Below are positions 25,489 to 35,132 of a stretch of 64,000 nt of DNA, in pieces; the first letter of the stretch is position 1; each line of letters opens with the position of its first letter. The position numbers and the translations under genes are program-made. The DNA lies in assembly GCA_947624245.1 (NCBI GenBank), contig CANQJL010000002.1, positions 88,020-152,019 on the forward strand, read 5' to 3'. Under the pieces are notes generated by a model that saw only the letters and a list, made by a program, of their open reading frames with translations, did not search any database and was not told the DNA's origin. This DNA comes from an uncultured Acetatifactor sp. Its GTDB lineage: Bacteria; Bacillota; Clostridia; Lachnospirales; Lachnospiraceae.

Positions 25489-27492
25489 TTAATTGACCAC
25501 GCGCTTGAATTTCCGCTCCATCTCATACTTTGTCATGGACACAATGGTGGGCCTTCCGTGGGGACAGTTGTAGGGGTTGTCCAGCGTAAGCAGCTCGTCT
25601 ATCAGCGCCTCGGCCTCCGGAACGCTTAAGAGATGGTTGCCCTTCACGGCCGCCTTACAGGACATGGACGCTATCTTCTCCTCGACGACGCGCAGGTTCC
25701 CGAAGCTTCCGCCCTCCGCCAGCCCGTCCAGCACCTCCAGGAACATTTCCCGTTCGTTGCAGCCGTACAGGTCCGCAGGCACGCTCCGCAGCGCGTATTC
25801 GTTTCCGCCGAAGGCCTCCACCTCAAATCCGAGCCCGAAAAAGGTGTCCAGATGCTCCTTCAGAACGGTCTCCTCCTGTCCGGAGAGACTGACGATCACG
25901 GGGGGCATCAGCGTCTGTGAGACTACGGCCTTCTCGCGGTACTGCTTCATCAGCCGTTCAAAATTCACCTTCTCGTGCGCGGCGTGCTGGTCGATCATCA
26001 GCAGCTTGTCCTCGTACTGAACCAGCCAGTAGGTCTCAAAGACCTGCCCGATGATCCGAAAGCGGGCGCGGTTATCCTGGGTGAGAATCTTTTCCTCGAA
26101 CAAATTCAACTGTTCTGCAGAGGAGTTTTCTGCGGCGGCTTTTTCTTCTTGGCGCTTCAGTGCTTCGGAAGCATCTTTTTTCCCTTCGCGCTCCGGCACT
26201 TCGGAAATCTCCGAGGTCTCGGAAAAGAACGGATTTTCCCCAGAATCCGGGGATTCTGCAGGATTTTTTACCATTTTTTCCGAATTTTCCTGTGTTTTCT
26301 CCCTCTGCCAGGCGGGATTTTGAATAAAATCCTGCATATTTCGGCGTTCTGCGGCATATTTCGCATCTTCCGCAAGACGAAATTCTTCCGTGCGATGTCG
26401 CTCGAACGGCTCCGGCGTATGGACGCGTTCCTGCTTTTCCGCTTCCTGCCGCAGGGCTGCCTTCCGCTCGCGGTCGGTGTCCAGAGACGCCTCCGGAATC
26501 ATCTCCTCCCCGTGGAGAGTTTCCTGCACCGCCTTCGTCAGAAAGCGGGCGAAATCCATTCCGTCGCTGAAGCGGACGTCCATTTTCGTAGGGTGGACAT
26601 TGACGTCTACCTGTCTGGGATCCATTGTGATGTGCAGCACGCAGAGAGGAAATTTATGCTGCATCAGATATCCCTTATAGCCCTCCTCCACCGCCTTTGC
26701 AATGATGCCGCTTCGGATAAAACGGCCGTTGAGAAAATAGATCTCAAAATTGCGGTTCGACCGGACGGCCTCCGATTTTCCCAGATACCCCTCCGCCTTT
26801 ATCCCGCCTTGCTGCACCTGCATGGGAATCAGCGCATTGGCCGTCTCTCTCCCGTAGATTCGGTAGATCACTTCCTTTAGGTCGCCGCTGCCGGAGGTGT
26901 GGAATTTAAGCTGTCCGCCGAGGGTCAGCTTAAAGGAGATATCGGGGCGCGACAGCGCCAGATGCTCCATGAGATCGACAATATAACCGCCCTCGGTAGC
27001 CGCCTGCTTTAAGAATTTACGGCGCACGGGCGTGTTGTAAAAGAGATTGCGCATGATAAAGGTGGTGCCGTCCGGAGCGCCCACCTCCTCAAAGCCCGTC
27101 TCCCTTCCGCCCTCCAAAAGGATCCGGCTGCCCGTAATGCAGTCCTGCGGCTTGGTGATCACCTCCGTCCTCGACACGGCGGCAATGCTGGAAAGCGCCT
27201 CACCGCGAAAGCCCAGGCTTGCGATCTGCTGCAGGTCCTTCGCGTCCGCTATCTTGCTCGTGGCGTGCCGCAAAAACGCCGTGCGCAGCTGATCCCGTTC
27301 CATGCCGCAGCCGTTGTCTGTGACGCGGATATACTCAATGCCGCCCTCCTTCACCTCCACCGTGACGGCGTCCGCGCCGGAATCGATGGCGTTCTCCACC
27401 AGCTCCTTCACCACGCTGGCGGGGCGCTCCACCACCTCTCCGGCGGCGATCTTATCTATGGTGTCCGGATCCAAAACATGTATCTGTGCCAT
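25489..27492 (-). CDS. mutL: DNA mismatch repair protein MutL
   Basis: A 667-residue GHKL ATPase. ELVENAIDSGADAV (motif I), DNGCGM (II) and GFRGEALSSIAAV (III) form the ATP site. The C-terminal domain carries DQHAAHEKVNFERL, the metal-binding endonuclease motif, and CPHGRPT, so this is a nicking MutL as expected in bacteria lacking MutH. A low-complexity Glu/Lys/Ser linker (about 350-480) joins the halves. The ATG at 27492 (MAQIHVLD) has GAGG upstream and is preferred over the longer ORF. Confidence 0.96.
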   Translation of the reverse strand: MAQIHVLDPDTIDKIAAGEVVERPASVVKELVENAIDSGADAVTVEVKEGGIEYIRVTDNGCGMERDQLRTAFLRHATSKIADAKDLQQIASLGFRGEALSSIAAVSRTEVITKPQDCITGSRILLEGGRETGFEEVGAPDGTTFIMRNLFYNTPVRRKFLKQAATEGGYIVDLMEHLALSRPDISFKLTLGGQLKFHTSGSGDLKEVIYRIYGRETANALIPMQVQQGGIKAEGYLGKSEAVRSNRNFEIYFLNGRFIRSGIIAKAVEEGYKGYLMQHKFPLCVLHITMDPRQVDVNVHPTKMDVRFSDGMDFARFLTKAVQETLHGEEMIPEASLDTDRERKAALRQEAEKQERVHTPEPFERHRTEEFRLAEDAKYAAERRNMQDFIQNPAWQREKTQENSEKMVKNPAESPDSGENPFFSETSEISEVPEREGKKDASEALKRQEEKAAAENSSAEQLNLFEEKILTQDNRARFRIIGQVFETYWLVQYEDKLLMIDQHAAHEKVNFERLMKQYREKAVVSQTLMPPVIVSLSGQEETVLKEHLDTFFGLGFEVEAFGGNEYALRSVPADLYGCNEREMFLEVLDGLAEGGSFGNLRVVEEKIASMSCKAAVKGNHLLSVPEAEALIDELLTLDNPYNCPHGRPTIVSMTKYEMERKFKRVVN

Positions 27493-27576
27493 CTCGTGCC
27501 TCGCATTTCTCTTTTCAGTCTGTCCGGTCCTATTCCGCCGCACAGCCCCAGCCTGTCCTGTCTTAGCCTGCCCTAT

Positions 27577-30252
27577 TTATCCCTGCCATCTGTTCTTCAG
27601 CTTATTCTGCAGGCGGTACAGGGTGTTCAGCGCATCAATGGGCGACATGGTGCTGATTTCCAGCTCCGTCAGCTCTTTGATCACATCTTCGTCCTTCACC
27701 GTGTCAAAAAGTGACATCTGTGCCAGGTCGACTTCGTCCAGCTTCTGATGCTTCGCCGGCTTCCCGTCGTCCCTGGTATCTACCGTGATGCTCTGAATCT
27801 TTTCGATGATATCGTTGTCCGTGAGCTGTTCGACGATCTCCTTGGCGCGGTCGATGACGATATCGGGCACGCCTGCAAGCTTTGCCACCTGAATGCCGTA
27901 GCTTCTGTCCGCGCCGCCCCTTATGATCTTTCTCAGGAAGACGATGTCGTCTCCCACCTCCTTCACGGCGATACAGTAGTTGTTCACATTGCTCATCTTG
28001 CCCTCCAGCTCCGTCAGCTCGTGATAATGAGTGGCGAACAAGGTCTTGGCGCCCAGCAGTCTTCTGTTGCTGATGTGCTCGATCACCGCCCAGGCAATGC
28101 TCAGGCCGTCGAAGGTGGAAGTGCCCCTTCCGATCTCGTCTAAGATCAACAGGCTGTTCGAGGTGGCGTTCCTCAAGATATTTGCCACCTCGTTCATCTC
28201 CACCATGAAGGTGGACTGCCCGCTGGCCAGATCGTCGGAGGCGCCCACGCGGGTAAATATCCTGTCCACAATTCCGATGTCGGCGCTCTTTGCCGGCACG
28301 AAACAGCCGATCTGCGCAAGCAGTACGATCAGCGCCGTCTGCCGCATATAGGTGGATTTGCCGGCCATATTGGGGCCTGTGATGACGCTGATGCAGTGAC
28401 TGTTATTGTCCAGATAAGTGTCGTTTGCAATGAACATGTCGCCCTGCAGCGTCTGCTCCACAACGGGGTGCCGTCCGTCCTTAATGTTGATGACGCCCTT
28501 CTCGTTCAGTTTGGGGCGCACGTAGCGGTTGCGCTCGGACACCAGCGCTAGGGAGGCATACACGTCCAGCCGCGCCACGGCCTTTGCCGTCCTCTGAATG
28601 CGCATAAGCTCCTGCGCGACGCTGTCCCGTATCCTGCAGAAGATGTCGTATTCCAGCGCGGTCAGCTTGTCCTCCGCATTCAGGATCGTATCCTCCAGCT
28701 CCTTTAACCGGTCCGTGGTATAGCGCTCGGCGCCTGCCAGCGTCTGTTTTCGGATATAGTCGGCGGGCACCATGTCCTTGTAGGAATTGGTCACCTCAAA
28801 ATAATAGCCAAAGACCTTATTGTATTTGATCCGCAGATTCTTGATGCCGGTGCGCTCCCTGTCCTGTTCCTCCAGCTCCGCCAGCCATTGCTTTCCGTCT
28901 CTTTTGGCGCTGCGCAGCCTGTCCACGTTCTCGTCGAAGCCGTCCTTTATCATGCCGCCCTCGCGGATCGTCACGGGAGGCTCCTCCTCCACGGAAGCGC
29001 GGATCAGTTCATATACGTCCTCAAGACCGTCCATCTCATTTTCAATATTGCAAAGCTCTCCGGCGGAAAAGCTCTGCAACACCTTCTTGATGGCGGGAAG
29101 CATTTCCAGAGAATTGCGAAACGCAATGAGATCTCTGGGATTCGCCGTCTTGTAGGTCACCTTGCTGAGCAGTCTCTCAAGGTCGTAGATGGGGTTCAGA
29201 TACTCTCTCAGCTCGTCCCTTGAGACGCTGTCCTTGTTCAGATCCTCGATGGCGTCCAGCCGAAGCTCCATGTCGCTCTTGTCGATCAGCGGCTGTTCCA
29301 GCATACTCCGAAGCAGCCTTCCGCCCATGGCGGTCCTGGTCTTATCCAGAACGCCCAGAAGGGAGCCGCTCTTTCGCTTCTCCCGCAGGGTCTCCGTCAG
29401 CTCCAGATTGCGCCTTGTGGCGCTGTCGAGAAGCATATATTTGCTGGTCAGATAAGGGTGGATCTGGGTAAAATGCGCAAGATCCGTCTTCTGGGTATCA
29501 TAGAGATACTGAAGCAGCGCCCCCGCCGCCAGCATACCCACGGGAAATTCCTCGATGCCAAGACTGCTCAGGGTGTTCACCTTAAAATGCTCCAGCAGGA
29601 TACGTCTGCAGCCGTCGTCATCGAACATATGAGGCTCCAGAGCGTTTACGGAAATGCGGTACTTGTCCCGCAGACTCTCCAGATCGAAGCCGCTGACCAG
29701 AAACGCCTCGTTGTGAATGATCTCCGACGGCTCGTATTTCATCAGCTCGTCATTTAATTTCTTAAGGTCCTCCACCTCCGTCAGATAATAGTCGCCGGTG
29801 GTGACGTCCGCCACGGAGAGGCCGATCCTCGTAGGGGTATAGACAATGCACATGAGGAAATTATTTCTGGATTCCTCCAGCGACTGTACGTTCAGGTTGG
29901 TGCCGGGCGTCACCACGCGAATGACTTCGCGCTTCACCAGGCCCTTTGCCAGTCTGGGATCCTCCATCTGCTCGCCGATGGCGACCTTATATCCTTTGTT
30001 GACCAGCTTGGTCAGATATGTGTCCACCGCATGATACGGCACGCCGCACATGGGCGCCCGCTCCTTGAGGCCGCACGCCTTTCCGGTAAGGGTCAGCTCC
30101 AGCTCTCTGGAGGCTGTGACGGCGTCCTCAAAAAACATCTCATAGAAATCCCCCAGACGGTAAAAGAGAATGCAGTCCGGATACTGCTTCTTCGTCTCCA
30201 TGTATTGCTGCATCATGGGGGTCAGATCCTCCATGGGAATCTTGTCCGACAT
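27577..30252 (-). CDS. mutS: DNA mismatch recognition protein MutS
   Basis: An 891-residue MutS. The mismatch-binding domain has the Phe-x-Glu motif in ILFYRLGDFYEMFFEDA, and the ATPase domain has VITGPNMAGKSTYMRQTALI, LLILDEIGRGTSTFDGLSIA and LFATHYHELTELE. It precedes mutL by 84 nt. A terminator-like hairpin upstream suggests that it does not depend on miaB transcription. Confidence 0.97.
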   Translation of the reverse strand: MSDKIPMEDLTPMMQQYMETKKQYPDCILFYRLGDFYEMFFEDAVTASRELELTLTGKACGLKERAPMCGVPYHAVDTYLTKLVNKGYKVAIGEQMEDPRLAKGLVKREVIRVVTPGTNLNVQSLEESRNNFLMCIVYTPTRIGLSVADVTTGDYYLTEVEDLKKLNDELMKYEPSEIIHNEAFLVSGFDLESLRDKYRISVNALEPHMFDDDGCRRILLEHFKVNTLSSLGIEEFPVGMLAAGALLQYLYDTQKTDLAHFTQIHPYLTSKYMLLDSATRRNLELTETLREKRKSGSLLGVLDKTRTAMGGRLLRSMLEQPLIDKSDMELRLDAIEDLNKDSVSRDELREYLNPIYDLERLLSKVTYKTANPRDLIAFRNSLEMLPAIKKVLQSFSAGELCNIENEMDGLEDVYELIRASVEEEPPVTIREGGMIKDGFDENVDRLRSAKRDGKQWLAELEEQDRERTGIKNLRIKYNKVFGYYFEVTNSYKDMVPADYIRKQTLAGAERYTTDRLKELEDTILNAEDKLTALEYDIFCRIRDSVAQELMRIQRTAKAVARLDVYASLALVSERNRYVRPKLNEKGVINIKDGRHPVVEQTLQGDMFIANDTYLDNNSHCISVITGPNMAGKSTYMRQTALIVLLAQIGCFVPAKSADIGIVDRIFTRVGASDDLASGQSTFMVEMNEVANILRNATSNSLLILDEIGRGTSTFDGLSIAWAVIEHISNRRLLGAKTLFATHYHELTELEGKMSNVNNYCIAVKEVGDDIVFLRKIIRGGADRSYGIQVAKLAGVPDIVIDRAKEIVEQLTDNDIIEKIQSITVDTRDDGKPAKHQKLDEVDLAQMSLFDTVKDEDVIKELTELEISTMSPIDALNTLYRLQNKLKNRWQG

Positions 30253-30375
30253 TATGTGTACTCCTGTTCTGTCACGGAAGCGGTTCGCAAAATCTTAAAA
30301 CCGCAGTCCGAAGGGTAAATATGTGCCAAACTTGATCTGCAGCCGAAAGCCGCAGTCAAAAGCTTAAGATACCAT

Positions 30376-30412
30376 AAAAGGCAAATGCACAAGCAGTTGC
30401 GCATTTGCCTTT
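30376..30412 (-). terminator. Terminator between the glycosyltransferase-like gene and mutS
   Basis: AAAGGCAAATGC-12 nt-GCATTTGCCTTTT on the minus strand gives a 12-bp stem ending in a short T-run, about 80 nt beyond the 30494 stop. The rest of the 240-nt gap to mutS shows no gene. Confidence 0.75.
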
Positions 30413-30493
30413 ATCTTACCACAAAATATTGATATTGTAAAGTTTGACAGCTCGTCTTAAGGTTTGCCATTTGGGTTCCGTGCATTCAGAATT

Positions 30494-31537
30494 TCATTCT
30501 TTTCTATAGAACCTCCAGAATTCTCCGTCTTCATGCACTGTATAAGTGTCCTCGACCCATCTCATGATCCATGTATTCTTATCAACGGATATCTCTCCAT
30601 TCCAGCCCTCGACGGCTATGATCGTAGGTATTTTTTCAGGGTACATGTCCCAATAATACAGCAGACTTTCATTATATGTAGGTGTATTTATTGTAGAGAA
30701 GGTGCTCACTTTGGTATTCTGATCCACGTATACTATTGGATCTGACATCCACGGGACTACAACGAGAATCGAATCCTCATTTACAAACCTCTGCCAATCG
30801 GACAGCGTCCCTTTTACTTCGTTGCATTTCTGCAAAGACGTGACAATACCCTTTGCGGGGCCTGCACGTATAACATTTTCCAGATCAATTGTCAATTTAA
30901 TCCCTGCCTCGTTTGCGTATCCGCACACAATCATTGCCCTGTGAAATATAAACAAGGCAAGAATGGCAACAATAAAACCAACGCCTTCATTGGAGCGGCG
31001 GTTACATACAGCCATCTGGCCTAATGACACAAACGAGACCAACGCCCCCAAAATCAAATATCCCATAATCGACAAGAATTCAAGGTTTGTCAAAAATGCT
31101 ACGGAAACGGTGGACAACAGCGAAATGACCATTCCTGTATAATATAACATTCGCGTTTCCGGATTTAAATATTTGCATCCCCTGCCACCCAAGCAGATCA
31201 ACAGCAACAAAATAATGAAATATTGGCAATTCCAATCCAGCGGCTGCTTTCTCGAAATAAATATAAGTACTATTTCCGTTAATAGCAGCCCATACCCAAA
31301 ACAGGAGAAAAAAGTAACTTTGTTTCTGATGAAAAGATAAATCAAAAACGATACGGCGGCCACTACGGCAATCCAAATCGCTCCATTCATAAATCCTCGG
31401 AAATAATACGCTATATCCGTAATCTTTTCACCGTGAGATGCATCAGCCTGCATTATAAATTGAATATTCTTTATTACCCCCCCGAACCAACTTCGGAAAC
31501 GATTGCTGCCATATATCCCCCGCCGCATATTGCACAC
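30494..31537 (-). CDS. C-terminal part of a frameshifted GT-C-like membrane protein
   Basis: This frame encodes about six to seven membrane helices (for example GAIWIAVVAAVSFLIYLFI, YFIILLLLICLGG, MGYLILGALVSFVSLGQMAV) and an extracytoplasmic tail of about 130 residues ending in TYTVHEDGEFWRFYRKE. The nominal ATG at 31537 has no Shine-Dalgarno sequence and the first 20 codons are antisense-like sequence overlapping the upstream frame. Reading joins the upstream ORF if the run of seven G at 31477-31483 is counted as eight. The combined protein (about 560 residues) would be a typical GT-C-fold glycosyltransferase-like membrane enzyme. AT-rich compared with neighbours. Confidence 0.7.
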   Translation of the reverse strand: MCNMRRGIYGSNRFRSWFGGVIKNIQFIMQADASHGEKITDIAYYFRGFMNGAIWIAVVAAVSFLIYLFIRNKVTFFSCFGYGLLLTEIVLIFISRKQPLDWNCQYFIILLLLICLGGRGCKYLNPETRMLYYTGMVISLLSTVSVAFLTNLEFLSIMGYLILGALVSFVSLGQMAVCNRRSNEGVGFIVAILALFIFHRAMIVCGYANEAGIKLTIDLENVIRAGPAKGIVTSLQKCNEVKGTLSDWQRFVNEDSILVVVPWMSDPIVYVDQNTKVSTFSTINTPTYNESLLYYWDMYPEKIPTIIAVEGWNGEISVDKNTWIMRWVEDTYTVHEDGEFWRFYRKE

Positions 31538-32187
31538 GTGCTTGTAAAAAATGCGATATTTGTCAATCTTCTTTTACCGAACACATACAATAGACTCAAT
31601 ACACCAAAGAATACGACTATGCATGTGGGATAGGATATGATTTCCAGACAAAGAAATAATGCTGCAAATATAAGATAATATTTCTTCTCCTGATTTCTGT
31701 AAAATTTCAGCAAAAATACGAAAAGCAGAACCGAAAAGCATATCTGCATGTTTGAAAACTCAGGAAAAACACTTTGCTTTGCACGAAAAACAAAGAAAAG
31801 CATACACATGTAATGTGCCGTTCTATAGTCTATAAAACGGACAAGTTCTTTATATAAAACCAATGTCACTATCGCGTATAAAAAGACACCGCATATTTGC
31901 AGGTACAATGCCACTCCGGTCAGGTCCGGAACAAACTTTTTATATAACGCCATTAAAAAATCAGTCAAAAAAATAGATGTCTGATGAGGTTCACACATTT
32001 CCTGGAATAATCTGTCTCCCATTATGTGACGAAATGACATGGCTACGGCATATGCCTGATCCGTTCCGAAATCAGAAAATATACTTTTTATATTTGCAAT
32101 TACGACTGCTATCCATAAAACACAAATTTTTTTTTCACATTTTGCAATGAACTTTGATTGTTTTTTGGTCTTTTCACTTGTCCCCAT
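31474..32187 (-). CDS. N-terminal part of a frameshifted GT-C-like membrane protein
   Basis: A 237-residue frame with helices near residues 27-45, 95-115 and 155-225. The first external loop FGTDQAYAVAMSFRHIMGDRLFQEMCEPHQTS, with an acidic residue followed by an alpha-helical R-x-x-x-G-D segment, resembles the catalytic loop of GT-C glycosyltransferases. Its ATG has GGGAG five bases upstream, embedded in the miaB stop region one base away, so it is translated with miaB. It ends at TCG GGG GGG TAA, directly after a G7 tract; one extra G would continue into the next ORF. Sugar donor and acceptor are unknown. Confidence 0.7.
   Translation of the reverse strand: MGTSEKTKKQSKFIAKCEKKICVLWIAVVIANIKSIFSDFGTDQAYAVAMSFRHIMGDRLFQEMCEPHQTSIFLTDFLMALYKKFVPDLTGVALYLQICGVFLYAIVTLVLYKELVRFIDYRTAHYMCMLFFVFRAKQSVFPEFSNMQICFSVLLFVFLLKFYRNQEKKYYLIFAALFLCLEIISYPTCIVVFFGVLSLLYVFGKRRLTNIAFFTSTCAICGGGYMAAIVSEVGSGG
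31477..31483. repeat. Run of seven C (G7 on the coding strand) at the frame break
   Basis: TTACCCCCCCGAAC on the plus strand. It is the only place in the 64-nt overlap where a one-base length change fuses the two frames (VGS-GG-VIKNIQFI). Candidate slippage site. Confidence 0.85.
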
Positions 32188-32188
32188 A

Positions 32189-33673
32189 TCATCTCCCGTT
32201 TACGCCTCCCCTTTCGCAGCCATCGGCCGGCACTGCTTTTCCCAGATAATAGAAGCCGCGGCACTCCTCCAAAAGGACCGGAAACAGTTTCCCCACCATG
32301 GTCTCATCTCCGGGAATATGTACGATCGTATTGTTGGAAAGCCTTCCCGTCACATAGCCGGGCGTGCTCTCGTTCACCTCCTCGATCAGGGCCTCCAGGA
32401 CCTTGCCCTGATGCGCGGCAGCCTGTTCCCTTGCCGTCTCCTGCACGACCTTCAGCAGCCGGTCGAAGCCTTCTTTCCTCTGCGCCTCGGGCACCTGATT
32501 TTCCATGGCCGCCGCAGGCGTTCCCGTGCGCTTGGAGTAGAGAAAGGTAAAGGCATTGTCATATTTCACCTGCCGCACCATGTCTATCGTCTGCTCCAGA
32601 TCCTCCGGCGTCTCGCCGGGAAAGCCCACGATGATATCCGTAGTGATGGCAATGTCGGGAATCTCCTGCCGGATACGCCGCACAAGCTCCAGATACTGCT
32701 CTCTTGTATAGCGGCGGTTCATCTGCTGCAGGATCCTCGTGGAGCCGGACTGCAGGGGCAGATGCAGGTGGCGGCATATCTTGTCCGACTCCTTCATGAC
32801 CTGTATCAGCTCGTCGGAGAGATCCTTGGGGTGAGAGGTCATAAAGCGGATCCGCTTCAGTCCCTCTATCCTTTCCACCCTGCGCAAAAGCTCCGCAAAG
32901 GTCACGGGAGTCTCCAGATTCCGGCCGTAGGAGTTCACGTTCTGGCCCAGCAGCATCACCTCCACCACACCGTCCGCCACAAGCCGCTCTATCTCCCGCA
33001 GGATATCCTCGGGCCGTCTGCTGCGCTCCCTGCCCCTCACGTAGGGCACGATACAGTAGCTGCAGAAATTGTCACAGCCGAACATGATGTTGACGCCGGA
33101 CTTAAAGGGATACTTGCGCTCCACGGGCAGCTCCTCCACGATCCTGTCCGTATCCTTCCATATGTCCACGACCATGCCGTCCGATTCCAGTGTCCTGCAC
33201 AAAAGCTCCGCAAATTGATAGAGATTGTGGGTGCCGAAGATCAGGTCCACGAACCCATAGCTTTTTTTCAGCTTTTCTATTACCTCCGGCTCCTGCATCA
33301 TGCAGCCGCAGAGCGCGATCTTCATTTCGGGGTTCCTGCGCTTATAGCCGTTCAGCTCCCCCAGCCTTCCGTAGACGCGCTGATTCGCGTTGTCCCTGAC
33401 GGTACAGGTATTGAAGATCACGAAATCGGAATTTTCGTCCTCCGTCAGCTCATAGCCGATCTGCCGCAGGATTCCCGAAAGCTTCTCGGAGTCCCGGGCG
33501 TTCATCTGACAGCCGAAGGTAGTCACGCAGGCCCTCGGAAAACGGTTGTGCTTCTCGTAAAAGCAATCCACGTACCGGCGGCATTTTTCGATAAAGTAAT
33601 ATTGCCGGGCGGGCTCGTCGGACGGCGGAGCCTCTTCAAGGTTTATCTGTTCATAATCTGTTTCACCGTACAT
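32189..33673 (-). CDS. miaB: tRNA-2-methylthio-N6-dimethylallyladenosine synthase MiaB
   Basis: A 494-residue radical SAM methylthiotransferase that thiomethylates i6A37. The UPF0004 domain has TTFGCQMNARDSEK and the second cluster Cys residues; the radical SAM CxxxCxxC is in NIMFGCDNFCSYCIVPYVRGRE; a TRAM domain (VTGRLSNNTIVHIPGDETMVGK) ends the protein. It supplies the step after MiaA. An N-terminal extension of about 50 residues is typical for Clostridia. Confidence 0.96.
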   Translation of the reverse strand: MYGETDYEQINLEEAPPSDEPARQYYFIEKCRRYVDCFYEKHNRFPRACVTTFGCQMNARDSEKLSGILRQIGYELTEDENSDFVIFNTCTVRDNANQRVYGRLGELNGYKRRNPEMKIALCGCMMQEPEVIEKLKKSYGFVDLIFGTHNLYQFAELLCRTLESDGMVVDIWKDTDRIVEELPVERKYPFKSGVNIMFGCDNFCSYCIVPYVRGRERSRRPEDILREIERLVADGVVEVMLLGQNVNSYGRNLETPVTFAELLRRVERIEGLKRIRFMTSHPKDLSDELIQVMKESDKICRHLHLPLQSGSTRILQQMNRRYTREQYLELVRRIRQEIPDIAITTDIIVGFPGETPEDLEQTIDMVRQVKYDNAFTFLYSKRTGTPAAAMENQVPEAQRKEGFDRLLKVVQETAREQAAAHQGKVLEALIEEVNESTPGYVTGRLSNNTIVHIPGDETMVGKLFPVLLEECRGFYYLGKAVPADGCERGGVNGR

Positions 33674-33756
33674 TCTTTGACCGGACCTTTCGTAATATCA
33701 GTAATAGCATCAACTGCTTTGCACTCATACATCATAGCACGCCAAGCGGTTTTCGT

Positions 33757-35127
33757 CTATGTATTATATTTTTTTATGTCCCTGCACACCTTTCCGGACA
33801 GCGCCAGCACGCAGATCAGATTGGGAATCGCCATGAGCCCGTTGCAGATGTCGGCAAAGCTCCACACCGCCTCCAGAGAAAAAATGCTGCCGAAAAGCGC
33901 CGCCAGACCGTAGGCAAAGCGATACCAGATAAGATAATCGGTGCGTCCGCCCATGAGAAATTCAAAGGCGCGCTCCCCCTGATAGGCGCAGCCTATTATG
34001 GTGGCAAAGGCAAACAGCGTGATGCAGACGCTGACGAACAGATCCGAGTGACCGCGGAACGTGCTGCGGAAGATCGCAAGCACCAGACCCGTGCCGCCAA
34101 GCTCCCCCTTCGCCGCCGCGTCCGAGCCCAGCACTCCGGAGGCGGCCAGCGCGAGTCCCGTCATGGAACACATCACGGCCGTGTCCAGAAAGACGCCGGT
34201 CATGCTGATGTAGCCCTGCCTGACGGGATCGTCCGTGTCGGCCGAAGCCGCCGTGATGCCGGACGCCCCAAGTCCCGCCTCGTTGGAAAAGATTCCGCGG
34301 GAGACGCCCCAGCGCAGGGACTCGAAAGCGCTCACCGTCACCGTGCCGAACAGGCCGCCGCTGACCGCGCGGGGAGATACGGCTGCCGCGACGATTCCGA
34401 AAAGCGCTGCGGGCAGATTCTTAAGATGGGTCACTATCACGGCAAGACAGCCCAGCATATACAAAAGCCCCATGGCCGGAACAAGATATCTGGTGACCTT
34501 GGAAATCGTCCGAATGCCGCCGATGACTACCAGTATGGTAAGCAGGCTGATGAAAAGTCCGGTCTTTAGTCTGGGCGTGTGAAAGGAATGCCACATCACG
34601 TCGGCAATGGAATTTGACTGGGTCAGATTTCCCATGCCGAAGGTGGACATGACCGCAAAGAACGCAAAAAAGGTCCCCAGGATCCGGCCCTTTCTGCCGC
34701 CTAGCGCCCTGACGCAGGTATACATCGGACCGCCGGCGGCCTCCCCTCTCTCATTTTTGGTGCGATACTGTACGGACAGAGTGCTCTCGGCGAGCTTGGT
34801 GGCCATGCCGATAAAGCTTGTGAGCACCATCCAGAACAGAGCGCCGGGGCCTCCCAGCACCATGGCCGTCACCACGCCGATGATGTTCCCCGTGCCGATG
34901 GTGACGGCAAGCTCCGTGGTCAGCGCCGAGAACGAGGATACCTTCCCGTTTTCGCCTCCCGACTTTGCGTCCCCGCTGACGGCGCATTTCAGCGCAAATT
35001 TAAGATTCCTCAGGGGCAAAAAATGCATTCTAAGCATCAGATAGATCCCCGTTCCGAGAAGCAGCAAGAGCGTCCACGGTCCCCAGACCAGATCGTCTAT
35101 CCGGGCGATTAATTTTTCCGGATTCAA
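33757..35127 (-). CDS. AGCS-family sodium:alanine/glycine symporter
   Basis: A 456-residue membrane carrier with about eleven helices. TTELAVTIGTGNIIGVVTAMVLGGPGALFWM and MATKLAESTLSVQYR and GVSRGIFSNEAGLGASGI are AGCS family signatures. The substrate is probably alanine or glycine. The start is TTG at 35127 with GGGGAGG eight bases upstream; that Shine-Dalgarno lies in the 3' arm of a strong hairpin. It is followed by miaB on the same strand after 83 nt. Confidence 0.93.
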   Translation of the reverse strand: MNPEKLIARIDDLVWGPWTLLLLLGTGIYLMLRMHFLPLRNLKFALKCAVSGDAKSGGENGKVSSFSALTTELAVTIGTGNIIGVVTAMVLGGPGALFWMVLTSFIGMATKLAESTLSVQYRTKNERGEAAGGPMYTCVRALGGRKGRILGTFFAFFAVMSTFGMGNLTQSNSIADVMWHSFHTPRLKTGLFISLLTILVVIGGIRTISKVTRYLVPAMGLLYMLGCLAVIVTHLKNLPAALFGIVAAAVSPRAVSGGLFGTVTVSAFESLRWGVSRGIFSNEAGLGASGITAASADTDDPVRQGYISMTGVFLDTAVMCSMTGLALAASGVLGSDAAAKGELGGTGLVLAIFRSTFRGHSDLFVSVCITLFAFATIIGCAYQGERAFEFLMGGRTDYLIWYRFAYGLAALFGSIFSLEAVWSFADICNGLMAIPNLICVLALSGKVCRDIKKYNT

Positions 35128-35132
35128 AATAA

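Noticed and set aside
32147-33913. 588-aa plus-strand ORF
   Set aside because: Antisense shadow of miaB produced by high-GC codon bias; no start signal or recognisable domain.
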